A stretch of DNA of 29,169 bases from the NCBI GenBank assembly GCA_965236175.1, contig CBDEAT010000009.1:1-29169 (forward strand), in the 5' to 3' direction. Shown here piece by piece: positions 17,741-24,142 of the stretch. The notes beneath the pieces are model-generated. The model was not told the origin of the DNA. It saw only the letters and a list, made by a program, of their open reading frames with translations, and made no database searches. Position numbers and translations under genes: made by a program. The stretch's first letter is position 1, and each line of letters begins with the position of its first letter. This DNA comes from Fontibacterium universale. GTDB lineage: Bacteria; Pseudomonadota; Alphaproteobacteria; Pelagibacterales; Pelagibacteraceae.

Positions 17741-19922
17741 ATGAGCACAGAAACTTTCAAAAAAACAAACGGGTCAGGCAAAAATGGAGCAGCAAAATGT
17801 CCAGTGATGCATGGTGGAATTACTAAAGCTGGAGAATCAAATACTTCAAGACTTTGGCCAAATAGTATTAATTTAGATATTTTACATCAGCACGATACTA
17901 AAACTAATCCACTTCCAGGTTTTAATTATAAAAAAGAAGTAAAAAAATTAAATTTTAAAGCATTAAAAAAAGATTTGCTAAAATTAATGACCGACAGTCA
18001 AGAATGGTGGCCGGCAGATCTTGGAACTTATTCTGGATTAATGGTTAGATTAACTTGGCACCAAGTTGGAACGTACCGTGAGTTTGATGGTCGTCCAAAT
18101 GTAGGTTCACACAGATTTTCCCCGCAAGACTCATGGCCAGATAATACAAACTTAGATAAAGCAAGACGTTTACTTTGGCCGATTAAGAAAAAATATGGAA
18201 ATAAATTAAGCTGGTCGGACTTAATGTGTCTTGCAGGAACGATGGCCTATGAGCATGCAGGTTTTAAAACTTTTGGATTTTCATTTGGTCGCGAAGATAT
18301 TTGGGAACCTGAAAAAGATGTGTACTGGGGAAAAGAAACAGTACCATTAGCTGTAGATAGATACGCAGATCCAAAGGATCGTTCATCATTAGAGGCGCCT
18401 CTTGCAGCATCGCACTTTCAATTAGTTTACGTTAATCCACAAGGAGTAGAAGGTATTCCTGATCCACTGCGAACAGCAATGGATGTGCGTGAAACATTTG
18501 GCAGAATGGGAATGAATGATGTTGAAACCGCAGCGCTGACAATTGGTGGACACTCTATCGGACGAGCGCACGGTAATGGTGACCCTGCTAATTTAGGAAA
18601 AGAACCTGCTGCTGCAGAAATTCATGAACAAGGATTTGGTTGGAACCAAGAAAATGGAACAGGTGCTAAATCAAATTACATCAGGATTAGAAGGAGCGTG
18701 GACAACCCATCCTGATAAATGGGATCATCAATATTTAGATCTTTTACTTAATTACAAATGGGAGAGTAAAAAAAGCCCTGCTGGAGCTTGGCAATGGGAA
18801 CCGATTGGTCTTGAAGAAGAAAAAAAACCAGTAGACCTTGCAAACCCTAAAAAGAAAGCAAGATTAATGTTTACCGATGCGGATATGGCAATGGTTGTAG
18901 ATCCAGAATACAAAAAAATTTCAGAAAAATTTTATAAAGATCCAAAATTCTTTGAAGACTCCTTTGCAAGAGCTTGGTTTAAATTAACCCACAGAACCAT
19001 GGGTAATCGTGATAATTACATTGGCCCTTGGGCACCTAAGGAAGATTTAGTTTGGCAAAATAATGTGCCAGCACCAAAGAAAAAATATAATTTAGAAAAA
19101 GTTAAAAAAATGATCGCAGCTACAAGCTTAAGCGTGAGCGATCTAATTGTTGTTGCCTGGGATAGTGCAAGAACTTACCGAAGAACTGATAAACGAGGTG
19201 GTGCAAATGGGGCAAGAATTCGTTTTGCTCCAATGAAAAATTGGCATGCCAATGAACCTGACAGATTATCAAAGACTTTAAAAGTTTTAGAAGGGATTGC
19301 AAAAAAAACGGGTGCGACCATTGCAGATACCATTGTTCTTGCAGGAACTGTTGGACTTGAAAAAGCAATTAAAAAAGCAGGATCTAAAGTTAAAGTTCCA
19401 TTTAGATCAGGAAGAGGTGATGCCATTGAAGAAAAAACTCATAAAGATTCTCTTAAAGTTTTAGAGCCACGCCACGATGGATTTAGAAATTACGTGAAAG
19501 GTGATTTTTCAGTGATGCCTGAGGAATTATTATTAGAGCGAGCAAATTTAATTGGACTGACTGCAAAAGAAATGACTTGTTTAATTGGTGGTATGCGAGT
19601 GTTAGGTGCTAATTTTGAAAACTCAAAACACGGTGTGTTTACTGATAAAGTTGGTGCTTTAACTAATGACTTTTTCGTTCATTTAACTGATATGAAATAT
19701 TCTTGGAAGCCAACGGGTAAAAACAGCTACGATATTATTGAGCGAAAAAATAATAAAGTTAAATTTACTGCAACTCGAGTGGATTTAGTTTTAGGATCAA
19801 ATTCTATTCTTCGCTCTTACGCAGAATTATATGCACAAGATGACAATCAAGAAAAATTCATAAAAGACTTCGTTGAAGTGTGGACAAAGATTATGAATGC
19901 TGATCTTCCAAAATTAAACTAA
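17741..19922 (+). CDS. katG: catalase-peroxidase, one-base frame break
   Basis: Haem enzyme removing hydrogen peroxide. Distal Arg103, Trp106 and His107 (VRLTWHQVGTYR), Tyr230 (LVYVNPQG) and Met256 (GRMGMND) supply the Trp-Tyr-Met crosslink that gives KatG its catalase activity; proximal His271 is in TIGGHSIGRAHG. The second, haem-free domain follows. The loop after DGR is short: PNVGSHRF replaces the Gly-rich GGAGGG-type loop of common KatGs. The frame breaks at 18668-18670 (AAA); dropping one A joins GTGAN to QITSGLEGAW. 2182 bases equals 727 codons plus one, matching the usual 726 residues. Terminator follows. Confidence 0.93.
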
Positions 19923-19944
19923 ATAAAAAATAAATTAATTATAA

Positions 19945-19985
19945 ATTGTCAGGATTTTAAGTAAAAATACTTAAATCCTGACAAT
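19945..19985. terminator. terminator between katG and the Lys-rich gene
   Basis: An 18-bp inverted repeat (ATTGTCAGGATTT... / ...AAATCCTGACAAT, loop of 4-5 A) lies between the convergent genes. The left arm has one extra T in the run at 19954-19957; without it the stem would be perfect. Long stem and A/T flanks fit a bidirectional terminator. Confidence 0.65.
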
Positions 19986-19993
19986 ATTTAAAA

Positions 19994-20218
19994 CTAGTGA
20001 GCTTGTGTAGTTTCTGCGGTAACAGGCGTTAAATTGTTATTCACTTTTCCGTCGCCATTCGTTACGTGCTTTTTAACGATTGCTTTTGTGTGAGAAAGTT
20101 TCTTTAATTTAGTTTCAAACTTTACTTTCTTTGCTTGCAGTTTTTTTATTTTTTTTGAAAATTTAGCAAGTTTCTTTACAATTTTTTTTCTTTTTCTTAA
20201 TAGTTTTTTAGCTTTCAT
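19994..20218 (-). CDS. small lysine-rich basic protein
   Basis: 74 residues, about one third Lys. Residues 1-45 are an uninterrupted amphipathic, highly basic stretch (KKLLRKRKKIVKKLAKFSKK), then a polar tail (NGDGKVNNNLTPVTAETT). No signal peptide or membrane segment. Composition suggests nucleic-acid or ribosome binding, or a histone-H1-like role; I do not recognise a family. Composition bias from poly-A coding makes this less certain than ordinary genes, but the frame has a start and a terminator on its side. Confidence 0.6.
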   Translation of the reverse strand: MKAKKLLRKRKKIVKKLAKFSKKIKKLQAKKVKFETKLKKLSHTKAIVKKHVTNGDGKVNNNLTPVTAETTQAH

Positions 20219-20345
20219 TACTTTCCTCTAATTTAATTATGCTTTTATTAAACTAGTACGGGCAGACAGAGTCAAATCTTGAATCAACCTTGAGTTTAAT
20301 TTTTAAATGAAAAAAGCTATGTAACTTGAAAAATAAAATTTATTT

Positions 20346-21329
20346 TTATAACCAGCCAGATTTTTTGAATTTTTTGTAGATGTAATAGGCTGCGCCAAAA
20401 ATAATAAGTAGCGATAGCGGATAACCATATTGCCAATCTAATTCTGGCATATGCTTAAAATTCATTCCCCAAATTCCAACACCAGTTGTGCATACCCCAA
20501 AAATTGCAGCCCAAGCTGCAAGTTTTTTTGTAGTTTCAGATTCTTCAATTGTCACCAGCGCTAAACTCACCTGCACTGAGGTAGTAATTCCGTCTCTAAA
20601 ATTTTCAATAGATTTATTAATTCGAATTAGATGGTTATGAATATCGTTAAAATAATCTTGCACGTTCATGCAAACCGTAGGAACTCGGCCACCGTGTAAT
20701 TTACCAAGCACTTCGCTTAATGGCATAGTTGCGTGGCGCAAATCGGTTGTTTGTGTTTTTAATTGGTAAAGTTTCTCAATTAATTTTTTTGTGTCTTTTT
20801 TTGTAAACATTTCTTTTTCAATCATCACCATTTCATCTTCAATTCTATTTAATAATGGAAAGTATCGATCAACAATTTCATCAAGAATAGCATATAAAAT
20901 ATAACCAGGTCCTAATTTTAGTAAATCGGGTTCACGTTCACATCGATCTCTAACATTTGTAAATCGGTGATCGCTGTTTTTTCTAAATGATAGAACATAA
21001 TTAGAACCAACAAATAGTGTCATCTCACCTGCTTCAATTTGATTATTTTTATACTCCAGCATATTTGCCATGATGAAAATAGTATTTTGATATTCAACTA
21101 TTCTTGGAATTTGATTTTGTTCAGCAAAATCTACAGGCTGGCCGGTGTCTTCGACGGCAAGTTCATTTAACTTAAAAATATCTTGAATTTTATCCAGAAG
21201 CACGTCGTCTGCATTATTAAATGCTGCCCACAGGACATGATCTTGTTTATCAGTCCATTGTGGGATTTCATCGATGGTTAAATTTTTTTGTTTAATCCCA
21301 TCTTTGTATAAAGAGCAATTAATAAGCAT
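20346..21329 (-). CDS. corA: CorA-family magnesium/cobalt transporter
   Basis: 327 residues. A large cytoplasmic alpha/beta and helical part (~1-265) precedes two C-terminal membrane helices; the universal GMN motif sits between them at ~288-290 (WGMNFKHMPELDWQYGYP) and the protein ends with the basic tail YKKFKKSGWL typical of CorA. Forms pentameric channels for Mg2+ (or Co2+/Ni2+). The upstream non-coding region holds the strong hairpin 21425-21494, which would lie in its leader if transcription starts above it; Mg-responsive control is speculation. Confidence 0.92.
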   Translation of the reverse strand: MLINCSLYKDGIKQKNLTIDEIPQWTDKQDHVLWAAFNNADDVLLDKIQDIFKLNELAVEDTGQPVDFAEQNQIPRIVEYQNTIFIMANMLEYKNNQIEAGEMTLFVGSNYVLSFRKNSDHRFTNVRDRCEREPDLLKLGPGYILYAILDEIVDRYFPLLNRIEDEMVMIEKEMFTKKDTKKLIEKLYQLKTQTTDLRHATMPLSEVLGKLHGGRVPTVCMNVQDYFNDIHNHLIRINKSIENFRDGITTSVQVSLALVTIEESETTKKLAAWAAIFGVCTTGVGIWGMNFKHMPELDWQYGYPLSLLIIFGAAYYIYKKFKKSGWL

Positions 21330-21721
21330 AATTTTTGACTTCTTTCACACTTGTAACATATTTTAATGATTTAATTTATTATTTATCCATCAGAAAACTG
21401 TAGTATTTTAAATTTTTTAGGGGGTTTGGTGATCTACAAGATAGTTCGGGATCATTTAGTAAAAGGGTAGTAAAGCCACCTTGTAGATCGCAAATTTAAT
21501 ATAATACCAGTGTTACAGAAATATTAAGATTTAATGATAATTTTAAATTAAAATAAATTATTCATTAAAAAAAATTAATATTTTTATCATAATTTTGTAA
21601 CAAAACTATATGTCTTAAAACATTTTGGATTGTAATTCATGTGGTGACCTGCGTGTTTATTGTCGCAAATGTGATCAGACATTGGTAAATACAATTTAAC
21701 AATTTAATTTTAGGAGATGGA
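21330..21721. other. 392-base stretch without a gene, structured
   Basis: Divergent spacer between corA and the small membrane protein. It holds the hairpin at 21425-21494 and, further right, an imperfect AT-rich inverted repeat (TGTTACAgAAAT 21511-21522 with ATTTTGTAACA 21592-21602, and TGATAA 21535-21540 with TTATCA 21584-21589). Between about 21650 and 21697 shorter pairings (AATGT/ACATT around GATCAG) are possible. AGGAG before the 21722 start is a strong ribosome site. Confidence 0.55.
21425..21494. ncRNA. strong hairpin, candidate leader or small RNA
   Basis: TTTG-gt-GATCTACAAG (21425-21440) pairs with CTTGTAGATC-g-CAAA (21480-21494): 14 base pairs with a small internal loop, closing about 39 bases. 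Neither strand has a T-run behind it, so it is not a plain terminator. On the minus strand it would be in the corA leader and contains a 12-codon ORF (ATG at 21455 to TAA at 21417, MIPNYLVDHQTP) without a visible Shine-Dalgarno; on the plus strand it is 230 bases ahead of the 21722 gene. Strand and role are undecided. Confidence 0.4.
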
Positions 21722-21947
21722 ATGGACTTTGTAAAAAAATATCTAAAATGGATTAGCACAGCCTTTGTTTTAACTGGGATATTGCTAACAAATTTAAACA
21801 TTTACCCACTGAATATCTTCTCCCATGGTCTTGGGGTTGTGGGTTGGACGTGTGCTGGGATTATAAATAAAGACAAAGCAATTATGACTGAACTTTGGAT
21901 TACAAATCCCATTGTTTGCTTTAGGCTATATAAAGCTATTTTTTTAA
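21722..21947 (+). CDS. small membrane protein (DUF6552-like), one-base frame break
   Basis: Good AGGAG site four bases before ATG. The first frame gives KYLKWISTAFVLTGILLTNL, NIYPLNIFSHGLGVVGW and INKDKAIM, then turns into poor sequence that runs on to 22033. Skipping one base near 21885-21890 instead gives LNFGLQIPLFALGYIKLFF and a stop at 21947: 74 residues with two or three membrane helices, the pattern I recall (from memory, not a search) for small alphaproteobacterial membrane proteins of the DUF6552 kind. 226 bases equals 75 codons plus one. Function unknown. Confidence 0.65.
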
Positions 21948-22061
21948 GAATTGTGGGGGTTTTGATTTTGAAAAAAAAGTATCGTGCCATAATACTAAAA
22001 AAAAATGAAAGTAAAACGTTTTTAAATAATTGATTTTGCGTAAATATTTATTTCAAAATTA

Positions 22062-22118
22062 ATTAAGGCTTATAAGACAACAGTTTTTGAACGTTTGTCT
22101 TTTTGTCTTTGCCTTAAT
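22062..22118. terminator. nested inverted repeat downstream of the small membrane gene
   Basis: ATTAAGGC (22062-22069) pairs with GCCTTAAT (22111-22118); inside, AAGACAA (22074-22080) can pair with either of two TTGTCTT copies (22095-22101 or 22103-22109). No T-run follows the outer stem, so it may be a processing or terminator element for the preceding gene, or part of a longer RNA. Confidence 0.35.
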
Positions 22119-22178
22119 CTCTAGTCAACCTGCTCATCTATAACACTTATTTCTTTTTTTCATTTTTTTTTAGAAAAT

Positions 22179-22207
22179 TTGACTAACTAATCGAAAAGGA
22201 ACATATT
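22179..22207 (+). promoter_or_regulatory. sigma-70-like promoter candidate
   Basis: TTGACT (22179-22184) and CATATT (22202-22207) are separated by 17 bases. Transcription would begin at about 22213-22216, next to AGGAGG. The -10 box lies in the left arm of a 9-bp dyad (AACATATTT 22200-22208 / AAATATGTT 22224-22232), which could be an operator instead of an RNA hairpin. Confidence 0.35.
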
Positions 22208-22213
22208 TTTATC

Positions 22214-22254
22214 AGGAGGCGGTAAATATGTTTATGCCAATACCTGATACTTGA
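22214..22254 (+). CDS. 8-codon leader ORF with perfect Shine-Dalgarno
   Basis: AGGAGG (22214-22219) is eight bases before ATG at 22228; the frame reads MFMPIPDT and stops at TGA 22252-22254. Such a full Shine-Dalgarno is rare in this AT-rich window and is better than that of most genes here, which argues for a translated leader peptide. The stop lies inside the next hairpin (TGATACTT 22245-22252 / AAGTATCA 22261-22268), so ribosomes would affect folding. Coding region proper is 22228-22254. Confidence 0.4.
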
Positions 22255-22277
22255 ATTAAAAAGTATCACTACTGAAT

Positions 22278-22314
22278 AAGAGCTTACGGACCTCTGCTCT
22301 TCCAAAAAAGGTCC
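22278..22314 (+). ncRNA. H-type pseudoknot, candidate cis-acting RNA
   Basis: Stem 1 is AAGAGC (22278-22283) with GCTCTT (22296-22301). Its loop contains GGACCT (22288-22293), which is complementary to AGGTCC (22309-22314) just after an A-rich linker (22302-22308). Two 6-bp stems with an A-rich third loop are the layout of small pseudoknot aptamers such as preQ1-I or SAM-II, but I see no sequence match to those cores. The GGACCT sequence recurs in the terminator loop (22360-22365). Confidence 0.5.
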
Positions 22315-22332
22315 ACATCACTTAAATTTTAT

Positions 22333-22374
22333 AGGTTATTTAAAACCTGATAAAAAGGGGGACCTCCCCCTTTT
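22333..22374 (+). terminator. GC-rich terminator hairpin ahead of the CBS gene
   Basis: A weak hairpin (AGGTT 22333-22337 / AACCT 22344-22348) precedes a 9-bp stem AAAAGGGGG (22353-22361) / CCCCCTTTT (22366-22374) with loop ACCT. This is by far the most GC-rich hairpin in the window. The T-run is four bases on the plus strand and five on the minus strand. Forty bases later the CBS-domain gene starts, so on the plus strand it would act as an attenuator or end a small RNA. Confidence 0.6.
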
Positions 22375-22413
22375 GGAGCTAATAATAATTATTAAATTAG
22401 AATATATTAAATT

Positions 22414-22842
22414 ATGCTAACAGTTGGACAATTCATAGAGCAGACAAAAAGACCAACCTGGACACTCAGTTCAAATAATACAGTAAGACAAGCCTTGCAG
22501 TTAATGGCAGATAAAAATATCGGCGCTGTTGTTATTAAGGATAAGGATAAGCTTACAGGAATTTTTTCAGAAAGAGATTACGCTAGAAAAGTGGTGTTAA
22601 AAGGAAAGAATAGCATTGATACAAAACTAGCAGAGGTCATGAGTAAAGAATTAATAACCATACCATCTGATATGCAAATTGATGCCTGTATGCAATTGAT
22701 GACGGATAAACGTGTTAGACATTTGCCGGTGGTAGATAATGGTAAATCCATAGGAATTATTTCAATTGGCGATGTAGTGCGTCTTATGATCGATGAGCAG
22801 AAGTATTTAATAGAACAACTGCAAAAATTTGTAACTAGCTAA
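22414..22842 (+). CDS. tandem CBS-domain protein
   Basis: 142 residues made of two CBS domains (~8-65 and ~75-135). Typical blocks are VRQALQLMADKNIGAVVIKD...LTGIFSERDYARKV and MTDKRVRHLPVVDNGKSIGIISIGDVVR. The pair forms a Bateman module that binds adenine nucleotides or similar ligands; stand-alone versions act as sensors of energy state or as partners of enzymes and transporters. Partner unknown. It lies directly downstream of the structured leader, and a ribosome site is weak (AATATATTAAATT before ATG). Confidence 0.9.
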   Translation: MLTVGQFIEQTKRPTWTLSSNNTVRQALQLMADKNIGAVVIKDKDKLTGIFSERDYARKVVLKGKNSIDTKLAEVMSKELITIPSDMQIDACMQLMTDKRVRHLPVVDNGKSIGIISIGDVVRLMIDEQKYLIEQLQKFVTS

Positions 22843-22851
22843 ACCGCCATA

Positions 22852-22971
22852 ATGATCAAAAAAGATTTATTTAAAATAATTGATTATATTATTAAAAGAC
22901 CTAAGACGGTGGTTTTAATATTAGTGCTGATGGCACTGTCACCCTTATTTATAAATTTATTAAAGTTTTAA
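22852..22971 (+). CDS. 39-residue single-helix membrane protein
   Basis: Begins nine bases after the CBS gene stop. A basic head (MIKKDLFKIIDYIIKRPK) is followed by one hydrophobic helix (VVLILVLMALSPLFINLL). Basic-in topology fits the inner membrane. The frame fills the gap to the convergent psiE gene (three bases between stops), and hydrophobicity pattern supports a real small gene, co-transcribed with the CBS gene. No family assigned. Confidence 0.5.
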   Translation: MIKKDLFKIIDYIIKRPKTVVLILVLMALSPLFINLLKF

Positions 22972-22973
22972 TT

Positions 22974-23378
22974 TTATAGTTCGTCTTTATCAAAGCGAAG
23001 CCCTAAGTGCTTTGATCTTCTAAATTTTAAAATTACAATTGCAATAGCAAGAAGCAAAATTGCACCGGCTTCATAAACAAGCGTTGCTGGATCGATATCC
23101 TTTTTTTGTAATATGATTAATCGTGCAAGGGCAGTGATTGAAATAAATAAAGGATAAGTGAGTCTAATGGTTTGTGTGCGCCAATAACTCGTCACCATTC
23201 CAATCACCTCTAAATAAATGAATAGTAATAATAGATCTGGTAAATTGATGTCGCGAATCTCAACCATGTGTTTAATTTCAAGCACAAAGGCAATGGAAGT
23301 TGCAATCAGGATGGTTGATGCAAATACAAGCTGTAATTTTCTAAAAAAACTAACCATAGCGATATCTATCTGTATCAT
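22974..23378 (-). CDS. psiE: PsiE-family membrane protein
   Basis: 134 residues with four membrane segments. The blocks LFIYLEVIGMV, RTQTIRLTYPLFISITALAR and IDPATLVYEAGAILLLAIAI are those of the phosphate-starvation-inducible PsiE family. The start at 23378 is kept, although an internal Met at residue 8 is also possible. Cellular role unresolved in the family; phosphate control cannot be judged here, and I see no clear Pho box in the 49-base divergent spacer. Confidence 0.82.
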   Translation of the reverse strand: MIQIDIAMVSFFRKLQLVFASTILIATSIAFVLEIKHMVEIRDINLPDLLLLFIYLEVIGMVTSYWRTQTIRLTYPLFISITALARLIILQKKDIDPATLVYEAGAILLLAIAIVILKFRRSKHLGLRFDKDEL

Positions 23379-23427
23379 TATTTAATGTCTTTCAAAAACA
23401 AATAGATGATAGTAAATATTTAAAACA

Positions 23428-23565
23428 ATGACTCCTCTGCTTACTATAATCTTATTAGTATTTGCCATTGGTTTTCTTATGGCTATTGGCCTTGAAAAAC
23501 TATGGTTAGTCATTGGTTTTTTTGTAGCGCTCATCTCTTATTTGCATTTTTTTGGAGGAGTTTAA
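23428..23565 (+). CDS. 45-residue membrane protein
   Basis: MTPLLTIILLVFAIGFLMAI is followed by GLEKLWLVIGFFVALISYLH and a Gly-rich end: two hydrophobic helices joined by a short LEKLW turn. The 3' end carries GGAGGAG, which serves as the ribosome site of the quinone reductase gene six bases after its stop, so the two genes are coupled. Divergent from psiE. No family recognised. Confidence 0.5.
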   Translation: MTPLLTIILLVFAIGFLMAIGLEKLWLVIGFFVALISYLHFFGGV

Positions 23566-23571
23566 AATTTT

Positions 23572-24141
23572 ATGAAAAAAGTATTTTTAGTTTACGGTCA
23601 TTATAGCGATAAGTCTTTTAACGCTGCAATTCGCGATACATTTATTGAAACAGCAAAACAACTGGGTCACTCCGTTGATTGTGTAGATTTATATAAGGAA
23701 AATTTTGATCCAGTTTTTAGAGGTGAGGAACCTGATTCAACAACTCTTTCACATCGAGAGCGAATAAAAAAATCAGATACAATTGTATTAATAGGGCCTA
23801 TTTGGAATTTTAGAATGCCTGCAATCTTAGAAGGTTGGATTGATAAAGTGTTAGCTCCACCGTTTGCTTTCACTTTTAAAAAATTATGGGGAAATTATGG
23901 ATATCCTATGGGCGGACTTAAGGATAAAAATGCAATTATTTTTTGCACCTATGGATCCCCTCGACTTGCAATCACAACATTTTTTTTAAATTTACCAATA
24001 CGAAGATTAAAACGGGGTGTTTTTCATATTTGTGGAATTAGAGATATTAAATATAGACGATATTTTGCAGTCCCCTTTGTAAGCGCTGAAGAACGTGCTG
24101 AATTTTTAGAGGACGTTAAACAAACAGCTCGCAGTTTATAA
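23572..24141 (+). CDS. NAD(P)H quinone oxidoreductase, flavodoxin-fold (KefF/MdaB-like)
   Basis: 189 residues. Flavodoxin-like start KKVFLVYGHYSDKSFNAAIR (FMN phosphate loop), then IVLIGPIWNFRMPAILEGWIDKVLAPPFAF, the signature of the quinone-reductase branch, and FCTYGSPRL. Transfers two electrons from NAD(P)H to quinones or similar acceptors, lowering redox stress; the related KefF regulates a potassium channel, but no kef gene is present. Convergent with the photolyase-like gene (one base between stops). Confidence 0.85.
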   Translation: MKKVFLVYGHYSDKSFNAAIRDTFIETAKQLGHSVDCVDLYKENFDPVFRGEEPDSTTLSHRERIKKSDTIVLIGPIWNFRMPAILEGWIDKVLAPPFAFTFKKLWGNYGYPMGGLKDKNAIIFCTYGSPRLAITTFFLNLPIRRLKRGVFHICGIRDIKYRRYFAVPFVSAEERAEFLEDVKQTARSL

Positions 24142-24142
24142 A

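Larger units (their letters stand above)
21948..22413. other. 466-base stretch without a normal gene, structured
   Basis: Left to right: the discarded out-of-frame tail of the small membrane gene; the nested hairpin 22062-22118; a T-rich part (22140-22172) with nothing clear; then the promoter-like pair, dyad, leader ORF, pseudoknot and terminator at 22179-22374 listed below; and an AT-only spacer before the CBS-domain gene start at 22414. Confidence 0.6.

Noticed and set aside
19120..19426. Minus-strand frames inside katG
   Set aside because: They oppose a confidently identified enzyme gene and have no domain of their own.
12344..19922. Reading pyruvate kinase, asparaginase, aminotransferase and KatG as decaying pseudogenes
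   Set aside because: Both parts of each gene keep all catalytic motifs, no stops occur away from the single break, and all breaks are of one type; error or recoding fits better.
21425..21494. Assigning the hairpin to cobalamin, M-box or other known riboswitch
   Set aside because: A fragment (AAAAGGG...GCCAC) recalls the cobalamin core, but size and layout do not fit, and no M-box domains are present.
22200..22374. Assigning the structured region to tmRNA, RNase P RNA, SRP RNA or 6S RNA
   Set aside because: No tag ORF with Ala-Ala end, no CCA acceptor or T-loop, no GGAAG-type SRP tip and no RNase P core sequence are seen.
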